A DNA stretch of 9,334 nt from Pseudomonadota bacterium (GTDB taxonomy: Bacteria > Pseudomonadota > Gammaproteobacteria > Xanthomonadales > Xanthomonadaceae), in the NCBI GenBank assembly GCA_023457475.1, contig JAEWLO010000313.1, positions 1-9,334 on the forward strand, written 5' to 3'. Both the position numbers and the translations under genes were made by a program. The notes below the pieces were generated by a model. The model was not told the DNA's origin. It saw nothing but the letters and a program-made list of their open reading frames with translations, and made no database searches. Below are positions 1 to 6,160 of this stretch, in pieces. Position 1 is the stretch's first letter. The number at the start of each line of letters is the position of its first letter.

Positions 1-3
1 GCA

Positions 4-25
4 GTCGTTTGGGAACCGACCCTAC
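4..25 (-). repeat. GTAG-type REP palindrome (SMAG-like), inverted unit
   Basis: Read on the minus strand this begins GTAG (CTAC at 22-25 on plus) and continues with the same imperfect palindrome as the two plus-strand units at 74-96 and 171-193. It differs from them by one base, which breaks one pair in the 7-bp stem (GTCGGTT / AAACGAC around a CCC loop). A GTAG head followed by a short palindrome is the format of the REP elements called SMAG in Stenotrophomonas, which are thought to be moved by RAYT (REP-associated tyrosine transposase) enzymes. No RAYT gene lies in the window. The assignment to SMAG is from recall. Confidence 0.65.
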
Positions 26-72
26 CAGCAGGGTTGATCGGTCACGGCCGGCAATGGCGTTTCATCGTGCAG

Positions 73-148
73 GGTAGGGTCGTTTCCCAAACGACCGCCG
101 TAAACCCGTCCGCGTTCGATGTCGGCATGACCATCGGCGGCATCGGCA
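73..148 (+). repeat. 76-bp direct repeat, copy 1, headed by a GTAG REP palindrome
   Basis: This copy matches 170-245 at an offset of 97 bp with only two mismatches, at 102 (a versus g) and 143 (t versus a). The GTAG head is at 74-77. It is followed by a perfect 8-bp stem (GGTCGTTT at 78-85, AAACGACC at 89-96) around a CCC loop. Downstream is a shared tail of about 50 bp that is not palindromic. The similarity also continues upstream for about 8 bases (62-69 and 161-168) after a 2-bp length difference. The period is not a multiple of three, so the open frames that cross it are not expected to be conserved as protein. Confidence 0.85.
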
Positions 149-161
149 CCCGACATCGGGT
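148..161. repeat. Short inverted repeat between the two direct repeat copies
   Basis: ACCCGA (148-153) and TCGGGT (156-161) are perfect reverse complements separated by two bases. The site lies just downstream of copy 1 and has no counterpart after copy 2, so it belongs to the spacer and not to the repeated unit. A two-base loop is too tight for an RNA hairpin unless the stem frays. Function is unknown and it may be chance in GC-rich DNA. Confidence 0.35.
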
Positions 162-169
162 CATCGTGG

Positions 170-245
170 GGTAGGGTCGTTTCCCAAACGACCGCCGTGA
201 ACCCGTCCGCGTTCGATGTCGGCATGACCATCGGCGGCAACGGCA
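170..245 (+). repeat. 76-bp direct repeat, copy 2, headed by a GTAG REP palindrome
   Basis: The GTAG head is at 171-174 and the perfect 8-bp stem at 175-182 / 186-193 with a CCC loop; the rest follows copy 1 closely. The unit ends 10 bp before the greB stop codon. Transcripts from greB run through it on the minus strand, where it would fold as GGUCGUUU-GGG-AAACGACC about 60 nt after the stop. Such a palindrome could protect or end the greB message, but there is no U-run to make it a standard intrinsic terminator. Confidence 0.85.
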
Positions 246-255
246 TTTCGCGGCG

Positions 256-756
256 TTACGGGTACTCCACCGCCAGGATCGCAAACCCGGTGCGGCCGCT
301 GGGCAGCTCCACCTCGAACTCATCGTCCACGCGCTTCTTCAACAATGCCCGTGCCAACGGCGAATCGATGCTGATCCAGCCGGCCCCGGCGTCGGTTTCG
401 TCCGGCCCCACGATGCGGTAGCGGCTGGTGTCGCCGCTGTCCACGTTCTCCAGCTCCACCCACGCGCCAAAGAAGACCGCCTGCGGGTCGCTGGGCACGG
501 TGTCGACCACGCGCAGTGCTTCCAGGCGCTTGGTCAGGTAACGCACGCGGCGGTCGATCTCGCCCAGCTGTTTCTTGCGATAGGTGTACTCGGCATTCTC
601 GGAGCGGTCGCCTTCGGCCGCTGCGGCGGCCAGCGCCTTGACCACCTCGGGCCGCTTCACCCGCCACAGTTCATCCAGTTCGGTCTTCAGGCGCTGATGT
701 CCCTGCGCGGTGATCAGCGCGGTGCTCTTTTCTGCCGGGGGACGCCAACGCGACAT
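256..756 (-). CDS. greB: Transcription elongation factor GreB
   Basis: GreB binds in the RNA polymerase secondary channel and stimulates cleavage of backtracked RNA, rescuing arrested complexes. The 166-residue product has the two-part Gre layout: an N-terminal coiled-coil hairpin (about 12-85) and a C-terminal FKBP-like globular domain (about 90-166). The coiled-coil tip has the family motif EGDRSENAEY, placing the conserved acidic pair at D50 and E53. The stretch REIDRRVRYLTK-like at about 65-77 and VFFGAWVE at about 94-101 are closer to GreB than GreA. E. coli GreB is 158 residues; the extra residues are at the N terminus. The ATG at 756 is the only methionine in the frame, so the start is well fixed. 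That ATG overlaps the stop of the upstream ATPase gene by one base (TGATG), which suggests translational coupling. The stop is TAA, followed by the REP repeats. Confidence 0.95.
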   Translation of the reverse strand: MSRWRPPAEKSTALITAQGHQRLKTELDELWRVKRPEVVKALAAAAAEGDRSENAEYTYRKKQLGEIDRRVRYLTKRLEALRVVDTVPSDPQAVFFGAWVELENVDSGDTSRYRIVGPDETDAGAGWISIDSPLARALLKKRVDDEFEVELPSGRTGFAILAVEYP

Positions 757-2261
757 CAGCGTTTGCCGCCGAAAATGCCGCCCAGGATGCCGCGAACGAT
801 CTGGTTGCCCAGCTTGGTGCCCATGGTGCGGGTGGTCTGCTTGGCCATGGTCTCGATCATGCCCTGGCGGCGCTTGGTGCCGAAGATGGCGTCCTTGATC
901 GACTGGCCGAAGCCGCCTTCCTGGGCCTCGTCCTGCTCACGGGTACGGGCCTTCGGCGCGTCGGTCTGCTCGGCGGCCTTCTGCGCGCGCTGGGCCAGCC
1001 GTTCGGCCGCCGATTCGCGGTTCACTGCGGTGTCGTAGCGACTGCCTACCGGGCTGCCGGCGCGTATCTGGCTGCGTTCGGCCTCGGTGATCGCGCCCAT
1101 CCGGCAGCGCGGCGGGGCGATCTGGGTCTGCTGCACGGGCGAAGGCACACCTTTGTCCTGCAGGGTGGAGACCAGCGCCTCGCCGGTGCCCAGCTGCGAC
1201 AGCGCGGCCACGACGTCGAGCTTGGGGTTGGGGACAAAGGTCTCCGCGGCGATCTTCACCGCCTTCTGGTCGCGCGGCGTGAACGCGCGCAGTGCGTGCT
1301 GCACGCGGTTGCCCAGCTGGCCCAGGATGTTGGCGGGCACATCGTCCGGGAACTGAGAGCAGAAATACACGCCCACGCCCTTGGAGCGGATCAGCCGCAC
1401 CACCTGCTCGATGCGCTGCACCAGCGCGGCCGGGGCGTCGTCGAACAGCAGGTGGGCTTCGTCGAAGATGAAAACCAGCTTGGGTTTGTCCAGGTCGCCT
1501 ACCTCCGGCAGCGTTTCAAACAGTTCCGAGAGCAGCCACAGCAGGAAGGTGGAGTACAGGCGCGGCTTGAGCACCAGCTGGTCGGCCGCCAGGATGCCGA
1601 TCACCCCGCGACCGTCGTGATTGACCCGCATCAGGTCGGCCAGCTCCAGTGCCGGTTCGCCGAAGAACGACTCCCCGCCATCCTGTGACAGGCGCAGCAG
1701 GGCGCGCTGGATCGCAGCCACGGTCTGCGCGCTGACCAGCCCATACTCGGTGGAGATGTCCTTGCGCTCCTCGGCCACCAAGCCGAGCAGGGCGCGCAGA
1801 TCGTCCAGGTCGAGCAGGAGCAGACCGCGGTCGTCAGCCAGCTTGAACACGATGTCGAGCACGCCGGCCTGGGTGTCGTTCAGCTCCAGGATGCGGGACA
1901 GCAGGGTGGGGCCCATCTCGCTGACCGTGGTGCGGACCGGGTGCCCGAGCTTGCCGTACAGGTCCCAGAAGATCGCCGGGCTGCCGGCCGGGGCGTAGTC
2001 GGCCACGCTGATCTCGGCCGCGCGCTTCAGCAGCCCCTCGGCGCCCGTGCCGGGGACGGCCAGCCCGGAGACATCGCCTTTCACATCGGCCAGGAAGACC
2101 GGCACGCCGATACGGGAGAACCCTTCGGCCAGGGTCATCAGGGTCACCGTCTTGCCGGTGCCGGTGGCTCCGGCTACCAGGCCGTGGCGGTTGCCCAGCC
2201 GGGGCTGCAGGGTCACGGCGACATCGTCGGTGATGCCTTTGCCAAGCAGGATCGGGTCCAT
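756..2261 (-). CDS. yjgR: YjgR-type (DUF853) HerA-like ATPase
   Basis: This is a P-loop ATPase of the FtsK/HerA superfamily, DUF853 branch, whose E. coli member YjgR is about 500 residues. The physiological role of the family is not established. From the ATG at 2261 the product has 501 residues. Walker A GATGTGKT is at about 31-38 and Walker B KLVFIFDEAH at about 261-270 (Asp-Glu at 267/268). A conserved segment FCSQFPDDVPANILGQLGNR follows at about 300-318. The last 100 residues are charged and Ala/Glu/Arg-rich, then end in a glycine-rich tail (GGIFGGKR). An in-frame TTG six bases upstream (2267) is possible, but the ATG is preferred because a weak purine-rich AGCGAG sits at a reasonable distance from it and too close to the TTG. 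There is no signal peptide or membrane segment, so it is probably cytoplasmic. It is the first gene of a pair with greB. Confidence 0.9.
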   Translation of the reverse strand: MDPILLGKGITDDVAVTLQPRLGNRHGLVAGATGTGKTVTLMTLAEGFSRIGVPVFLADVKGDVSGLAVPGTGAEGLLKRAAEISVADYAPAGSPAIFWDLYGKLGHPVRTTVSEMGPTLLSRILELNDTQAGVLDIVFKLADDRGLLLLDLDDLRALLGLVAEERKDISTEYGLVSAQTVAAIQRALLRLSQDGGESFFGEPALELADLMRVNHDGRGVIGILAADQLVLKPRLYSTFLLWLLSELFETLPEVGDLDKPKLVFIFDEAHLLFDDAPAALVQRIEQVVRLIRSKGVGVYFCSQFPDDVPANILGQLGNRVQHALRAFTPRDQKAVKIAAETFVPNPKLDVVAALSQLGTGEALVSTLQDKGVPSPVQQTQIAPPRCRMGAITEAERSQIRAGSPVGSRYDTAVNRESAAERLAQRAQKAAEQTDAPKARTREQDEAQEGGFGQSIKDAIFGTKRRQGMIETMAKQTTRTMGTKLGNQIVRGILGGIFGGKR

Positions 2262-2297
2262 GGTCAACTCGCTGTGGTTGGGCAGGTGAATGCGCGG

Positions 2298-2303
2298 ATT
2301 CTA
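2298..2303 (-). promoter_or_regulatory. Possible -10 box for the ATPase-greB pair
   Basis: On the minus strand this reads TAGAAT, five of six matches to the sigma-70 -10 consensus. It would start transcription near 2291, giving a leader of about 30 nt to the ATG at 2261. No hexamer resembling TTGACA lies 16-18 bp upstream, so the call rests on the -10 box and its position in the divergent gap. Confidence 0.35.
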
Positions 2304-2334
2304 AACCTCCGGCAAGAACCGTGCGGTGACCGGG

Positions 2335-2364
2335 TTGCCCGGATGCAAGGCGCACGGCTACTCT
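2335..2364 (+). promoter_or_regulatory. Weak candidate promoter for the transglycosylase gene
   Basis: TTGCCC at 2335-2340 (four of six for a -35 box) lies 18 bp before TACTCT at 2359-2364 (three of six for a -10 box). It would start transcription near 2371, about 20 nt before the ATG. It is the best pair I see in the 131-bp divergent gap on this strand, but it is weak and could be chance. The start codon has no clear Shine-Dalgarno sequence. Confidence 0.2.
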
Positions 2365-2392
2365 GCCGGTTCATCCGTACATAGTGCCAACG

Positions 2393-4009
2393 ATGCCCGT
2401 TTCTTCCCTGCTTGTCCGTGGTTGGCCCGTGTTGGCGCTGGCATCCCTGTTCTGTATCGCGCCGCAGGCGCAGGCCCAGCGCGTATCGGCGCGCGACAAG
2501 GCCAAGGTGGAAGTGCTGGAGCAGCGCATGGGCGCGGCCGAGAAGCGCTATGCCGACGCGCTGGTGCTGGTCGCCAACGCCGACCCGAAGGGCAAGAATG
2601 AAAGCGACGCCGCCCTGGAGGACATGGAAGATGTCATCAGCGACTGCGTGGGGCAGAAGGGCTGCCAGGTCAGCACCCTGCTCACCACCTACAAGCGCCT
2701 GCTGAAGAACAACACCGATGCCGGCGACGCGGACAGCCAGGAGGACGTGGGCATCGGCCCGGCCCTGCTGGAAGCCGACCCGGACCATATCGGTCCGCTG
2801 GCGGCGGATGTGCCGGAGGCGGCGCGTGCGGCCGCGCTGCTCAATGACAAGCGCCACGCGTTCGATACCATGGTGGAATACAACCCGGCGGTGCAGGCCG
2901 GCATCCGCCGCTGGCTGACTGACATGCGCCCGGCACTGCTGACCAGCTACGAGAACTACCAGAACCTGCGCGCGGTGATGTGGCCGGAATGGGAGAAGCG
3001 CGGCCTGCCCGAGGCCCTGCTGTTCGGGATCATGGCCAAGGAGTCCAACGGTCGCGTGCACGCCTCCTCGCGTGCCGGCGCGGCGGGCCTGATGCAGTTC
3101 ATGCCGGCCACCGGCCGTCGCTTCGGCCTGGGGCCCGACGGCACCGGCTTCGATACCCGCTTCGACGCGCGCAGCGCCGCCGAAGCCAGCGCCACCTACC
3201 TCAATGAACGCATGCGCGAGCTTAACAACAGCATCGAGCTGTCGCTGGCCGGCTACAACGGCGGCGAAGGTCGGGCGGTGCGGGTGTACCGGCAGAACCC
3301 GGGGCAGGGCTTCTGGGTGGACAGCGTGTACAACCAGTTCCCGGCCGAAACCAAGGACTACGTGCCGATGGTGATTGCCGCGGCCTGGATCTACCTGCAC
3401 CCGCAGCAGTACGGCGTGGAGTTCCCGAAGGTCAGTGCCCAGCCGGCCACGCTGCGCCTGAGCAAGTCCACCACCATCTACGAACTGACCATCTGCCTGG
3501 GCAGCGCCGGCACCCGCGACGGCTACATGCGCGTGCTGCGCAACCTCAATCCCCGCTACGAGGCCGACGGCTGGATTCCGGCCGGCACCCTCCTCAATGC
3601 CACCACCCGCATCGCCCAGCTGTACAACCGCTACTGCGTGTCGGGCCCGCGTGCGGACCTGGCGCGCACCCTGATCACTGCCGACCTCAATGCTGCGATC
3701 GTGCGGCCCAGTGCGGCCAGCTATACAGGCAACGTTGCGGTGGGCAGCGTAGTGCCGGTGGCGGGCGTGGAAGCCGCCGCGGCGGCAACTGCGCCGGCAA
3801 CTGCGCCGACCGCGCCGGTGGCCGTGCCGGCCAGGCCCAAGCCCAAGCCGGTACGCAGCCACAAGGTGGGCAAGGGCGAAACGCTGGGCCGCATCGCGGA
3901 CAAATTCGACTGCGATGTACGGGAACTGGCCCGGGCCAATGGGCTCAAGGCTCCAGCCTATGCGCTGCGACAGGGCCAGACCCTGAAGATGCAGGGCTGC
4001 AGCAGGTAA
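2393..4009 (+). CDS. mltD: MltD-type periplasmic lytic transglycosylase with LysM domain
   Basis: The family cleaves the MurNAc-GlcNAc bond of peptidoglycan without water, leaving 1,6-anhydro ends. From the ATG the product has 538 residues. Residues 1-28 form a signal peptide with a signal peptidase I site (AQA before Q29). There is no lipobox, so it is predicted soluble in the periplasm, unlike the E. coli MltD lipoprotein. Residues about 30-200 are helical and charged with no domain I recognise. The SLT domain spans about 200-320: catalytic Glu217 in AKESNGRV, then AGLMQFMPATG and the later AGYNGGEG motif. A MltD-like connector (about 340-415, with RNLNPRY) leads to an Ala/Pro linker (about 457-487). 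One LysM domain is at about 490-534, for glycan binding. The mature chain has six cysteines (85, 91, 368, 415, 507, 536), which could form disulfides. A GTG nine bases upstream is an alternative start. It could equally be named a generic transglycosylase SLT/LysM protein. Confidence 0.88.
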   Translation: MPVSSLLVRGWPVLALASLFCIAPQAQAQRVSARDKAKVEVLEQRMGAAEKRYADALVLVANADPKGKNESDAALEDMEDVISDCVGQKGCQVSTLLTTYKRLLKNNTDAGDADSQEDVGIGPALLEADPDHIGPLAADVPEAARAAALLNDKRHAFDTMVEYNPAVQAGIRRWLTDMRPALLTSYENYQNLRAVMWPEWEKRGLPEALLFGIMAKESNGRVHASSRAGAAGLMQFMPATGRRFGLGPDGTGFDTRFDARSAAEASATYLNERMRELNNSIELSLAGYNGGEGRAVRVYRQNPGQGFWVDSVYNQFPAETKDYVPMVIAAAWIYLHPQQYGVEFPKVSAQPATLRLSKSTTIYELTICLGSAGTRDGYMRVLRNLNPRYEADGWIPAGTLLNATTRIAQLYNRYCVSGPRADLARTLITADLNAAIVRPSAASYTGNVAVGSVVPVAGVEAAAAATAPATAPTAPVAVPARPKPKPVRSHKVGKGETLGRIADKFDCDVRELARANGLKAPAYALRQGQTLKMQGCSR

Positions 4010-4027
4010 GTTTCACGGGAAAGGAGT

Positions 4028-4053
4028 AGGCTGCGCGCATTGAAGCGCAGCCT
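4028..4053 (+). other. Hairpin in the transglycosylase-rraB gap
   Basis: AGGCTGCGC (4028-4036) and GCGCAGCCT (4045-4053) are perfect complements, giving a 9-bp GC-rich stem with an 8-nt loop. It begins 18 nt after the upstream stop and ends 14 nt before the rraB AGGA ribosome-binding site. No T-run follows, so it is not a standard intrinsic terminator. It could attenuate read-through, stabilise a processed end, or form part of the rraB leader. Confidence 0.5.
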
Positions 4054-4077
4054 GCGCCCACGTAAACAGGAAACACG

Positions 4078-4437
4078 ATGGATATCACCGCGATCAACGA
4101 AATGTTCGCCAACATCCGTGAGAACACCGATTGGGACCTGGGCAAGGACCTGGTGTGGGGTTACTTCTTCGTCAACACCACGCCCGAGCCGCTGCATGGC
4201 CTGGCGGAGAAGCTGGTGGCGCAGGGCTACACCCTGGTGGAAGTGTTCGAGCCCGAGCTGGAAGAGGGCGAGGCCCCGTACCACGTGCTGCACGTGGAGA
4301 AGATCGAAACCCACACCGAGGCCTCGCTGGACGCCCGCAACCACGCGCTGCAGGCGCTGGCCGAAGCCAATGGCGTCGAAGATTACGACGGCATGGATGT
4401 GGGCCCGGTCGATTTCGCCCACGACGGCAACGCCTGA
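4078..4437 (+). CDS. rraB: RraB-family regulator of ribonuclease E
   Basis: RraB proteins bind RNase E in the degradosome and reduce its activity on a subset of mRNAs. The 119-residue product is small and acidic with no signal peptide or membrane segment. The family resemblance is in the central alternating pattern (LAEKLVAQGYTLVEVFEPEL, about 42-61), the HVLHVEKIET strand (about 71-80), and the closing segment NGVEDYDGMDVGP (about 97-109), which parallels the EYDGWGTYF region of E. coli RraB. The E. coli protein is 138 residues, with the difference in its acidic C-terminal tail and N terminus. The start is well supported: an AGGA at 4068-4071 lies 6 nt before the ATG. The gene follows the transglycosylase by 68 bp and ends just before an intrinsic terminator, so it closes that transcription unit. 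Activity against RNase E is inferred from family only. Confidence 0.82.
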   Translation: MDITAINEMFANIRENTDWDLGKDLVWGYFFVNTTPEPLHGLAEKLVAQGYTLVEVFEPELEEGEAPYHVLHVEKIETHTEASLDARNHALQALAEANGVEDYDGMDVGPVDFAHDGNA

Positions 4438-4458
4438 TCTGTCTGGCCCGGATGTGAC

Positions 4459-4490
4459 GACGCCCCGCGATTGGGGGGCGTCTTCGTTTT
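4459..4490 (+). terminator. Intrinsic terminator after rraB
   Basis: GACGCCCC (4459-4466) pairs perfectly with GGGGCGTC (4475-4482) around an 8-nt loop and is followed by TTCGTTTT (4483-4490). It starts 21 nt after the rraB stop. Read on the minus strand, from the convergent psd gene, the stem has no T-run after it, so it works best in the rightward direction. It sits in the 100-bp convergent gap; I see no separate terminator for psd. Confidence 0.85.
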
Positions 4491-4537
4491 ACGGCAACGC
4501 ATGTACCGATATTCTCCAAGCACCGCGATGCGTCGCC

Positions 4538-5380
4538 TCAACGCAACGTGGCCAGCGCCTGCCCCAGCGTCACCGCATGCTCCGCATCCAGGTGCGGCGC
4601 AAAATCCGCCACCCCCGGCGGCAGCAGCACGATCACGGTGGAGCCATAGTTGAAGCGCGCCATCTCGGCGAAGCGCTCCAGCGTGATGCCCTTGCCGCGG
4701 TAATCCTTGCGGGTGATCCGGTCACCGTAGCGCGGAATCTCCTCGCCGCCCCATACGGTTTCCACGCCGCTGACCAGCAGCGCACCCACCATCACCTGCA
4801 CCATCGGCCCGAAATCGGTGTCGAAGTGACACACCAGGCGTTCGTTGCGGGCGAACAGCGCAGGCACGGTGTTGACGGCGGCGGGGCCCACGCTGAACAG
4901 CCGGCCCGGCACGTGCACGGTTTCGCGCAGGGTGCCGGTCCACGGCATGTGCACGCGATGGTAGTCCTTCGGCGACAGGTAGACCGTGGCGAACAGTCCA
5001 TGCCGGAAGGCTTCTGCCGCCTCGGCGTCGCCCAGCAGCTGGGCAGCGGTGAACGACTGCCCCTTGGCCTGGAAGATCACACCGTCCTCGATCGCGCCGA
5101 GCTGGCTGATCCGGCCGTCGGCCGGCATCACCAGGGTGCGCGGGTCGGCATCGGCCACGCGGGCACCGGGCTTCAGGGCGCGGGTGAAGAACTGGTTGAA
5201 GGTGGGGTAGCTGCGCGGGTCCGGGTTGGCGGCCTCGGCCAGGTTCACGCCGAACTTCGCAGTGACGGTGTCGATCAGCCAGCGCGAAATCGTCGGGTTG
5301 CTGGAATACGCCAGCCGCCGCGCCATCGAGGACAGCAGGCGGTGCGGCAGGACATAGGTCAGCTTGGTGGTCAGGCTCAT
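4538..5380 (-). CDS. psd: Phosphatidylserine decarboxylase proenzyme
   Basis: Psd converts phosphatidylserine to phosphatidylethanolamine at the inner membrane, using a pyruvoyl group made by self-cleavage. The 280-residue product is the usual length for the bacterial type I proenzyme. The self-cleavage site is Gly-Ser-Thr at 246-248 (context NYGSTVIV); Ser247 would become the pyruvoyl end of the small alpha chain. E. coli has LGST at this site, so the residue before the Gly is Tyr here. The processing residues are visible: Asp88 in MPADGR and His144 in YHRVHMP. FNQFFTRALKPG at about 61-72 is also typical. The ATG at 5378-5380 overlaps the stop of the upstream SCO gene by four bases (ATGA), so the two are probably cotranscribed and translationally coupled. 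Confidence 0.95.
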   Translation of the reverse strand: MSLTTKLTYVLPHRLLSSMARRLAYSSNPTISRWLIDTVTAKFGVNLAEAANPDPRSYPTFNQFFTRALKPGARVADADPRTLVMPADGRISQLGAIEDGVIFQAKGQSFTAAQLLGDAEAAEAFRHGLFATVYLSPKDYHRVHMPWTGTLRETVHVPGRLFSVGPAAVNTVPALFARNERLVCHFDTDFGPMVQVMVGALLVSGVETVWGGEEIPRYGDRITRKDYRGKGITLERFAEMARFNYGSTVIVLLPPGVADFAPHLDAEHAVTLGQALATLR

Positions 5381-6027
5381 GGTGCGGTGGTCTCGGTCAG
5401 CAGCTGCAGGTCGCGGGCAATGGCCTGCGCCTTGAAAGGGGGGCGGATCAGGCCGGCCAGCTTGCCGTCCGGGTCCAGGACGGCCAGGTTGGCCGAATGT
5501 TCCAGGGTGTAGTCCTGGGGGTTCTCATCGAAATGGCGGCCTTCGACTTTCTGGAACACGAAGCCGAGCGAGGTGGCGAAACGCTCAAGCGAGGGCACGT
5601 CGGCGGTGGCGGCCAAGGTGTCCCTGTGGAAGGCATGGGCATACTCGCCCAGCCGTGCGGGAGTGTCGCGTTCGGGGTCCACGGACACGAACAGCACGCG
5701 CGGCCGCAGGCTTTCCGGCTGCGCCTCCCAGGTCTTCTGCGCACCGGCCAGTTCGGCCAGGGTGGTGGGGCAGACGTCCGGGCAGAAGGTGAAGCCCAGG
5801 AACACCAGGGTCCAATGGCCCTTGAGCTCGCCGGGAATCAGCCGGGTGCCGTCGGACTGGGCCAGGTTGAAGTCCGGCAGCGGGCGCGGCTGCGGGTAGA
5901 AGGTGATCGATTCCGTCGTCGGTCGGTCACTGGGCGGCTTCGGTGCGAACACCTTCTGCGCGGCCACCAGGCCCAGCCCGGCCGCCAGCGCGATGATCAG
6001 AATGATGCCTGTGGTGCGATTGAACAT
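5377..6027 (-). CDS. sco: SCO1/SenC-family copper chaperone
   Basis: SCO proteins are membrane-anchored thioredoxin-fold proteins that bind copper and help build the CuA centre of cytochrome c oxidase; some act as thiol reductases. From the ATG at 6027 the product has 216 residues. Residues about 6-24 form one hydrophobic N-terminal anchor with no cysteine, so the domain should face the periplasm. The copper ligands are present: Cys82 and Cys86 in FCPDVCP, and His177 in LEHSANLAVLD. VLFVSVDPERDTP (about 111-123) is the other strong family match. A longer frame extends 57 residues upstream, but that part is Pro/Arg-rich and crosses the promoter region. The chosen start places the anchor at the N terminus and has a GGGGCG purine-rich stretch just upstream. 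It is the first gene of a pair with psd. No cytochrome oxidase genes are visible nearby. Confidence 0.92.
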   Translation of the reverse strand: MFNRTTGIILIIALAAGLGLVAAQKVFAPKPPSDRPTTESITFYPQPRPLPDFNLAQSDGTRLIPGELKGHWTLVFLGFTFCPDVCPTTLAELAGAQKTWEAQPESLRPRVLFVSVDPERDTPARLGEYAHAFHRDTLAATADVPSLERFATSLGFVFQKVEGRHFDENPQDYTLEHSANLAVLDPDGKLAGLIRPPFKAQAIARDLQLLTETTAP

Positions 6028-6055
6028 GGACGCCCCGTTCCCGGTGTGGTCCACC

Positions 6056-6061
6056 ATCATA
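6056..6061 (-). promoter_or_regulatory. Likely -10 box for sco-psd
   Basis: On the minus strand this reads TATGAT, five of six matches to the -10 consensus. Transcription would begin near 6049 with a leader of about 22 nt. The hexamer 17 bp upstream (TGGGCG on the minus strand) is a poor -35 match. It lies 65 bp from the opposing TATAAT of prmB, so the two starts share one divergent region. Confidence 0.45.
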
Positions 6062-6126
6062 GGGGGAGGGGGCCGCCCCGCCCAGCCGTTTCGCCTGCAA
6101 CGGATGCCGGCGCGGGCCCCAGCGCC

Positions 6127-6132
6127 TATAAT
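6127..6132 (+). promoter_or_regulatory. -10 box (TATAAT) for the prmB-aroC-dehydrogenase operon
   Basis: This is a perfect sigma-70 -10 hexamer in a very GC-rich surround. Transcription would begin near 6139, about 20 nt before the prmB ATG. The matching -35 position, about 6104-6109, reads ATGCCG, only three of six, so an activator or tolerance of a weak -35 is implied. The short leader has no clear Shine-Dalgarno sequence. Confidence 0.65.
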
Positions 6133-6160
6133 CGGGGGCCACTTTGTCTGTTGCCTTGCC

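Noticed and set aside
73..193. A CRISPR array.
   Set aside because: There are only two direct copies of 76 bp with about 21 bp between them, plus one inverted palindrome. The unit is GTAG-palindromic, REP-like, and no cas gene is present.
1..250. Insertion sequence ends or an attachment site.
   Set aside because: No transposase or integrase frame lies in the window, and the repeats are short palindromes with a tail, not terminal inverted repeats bounding a gene.
22..323. Two small minus-strand frames and one plus-strand frame crossing the repeats, with peptide segments that look repeated.
   Set aside because: The similarity comes from the DNA repeat. The 97-bp period shifts frame between copies, and no ribosome-binding site or family resemblance is visible.
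2264..3862. A 532-codon open frame on the minus strand opposite the transglycosylase gene.
   Set aside because: It is rich in His, Gly, Arg and Ala with no motif, and lies fully antisense to a gene with clear catalytic motifs. Long antisense frames are expected in GC-rich DNA with G/C third positions.
4040..5512. A 490-codon plus-strand frame across rraB, the terminator and the psd complement.
   Set aside because: It runs out of frame through rraB, through a strong intrinsic terminator and antisense to psd. Its composition is Arg/His/Gln-rich with no domain.
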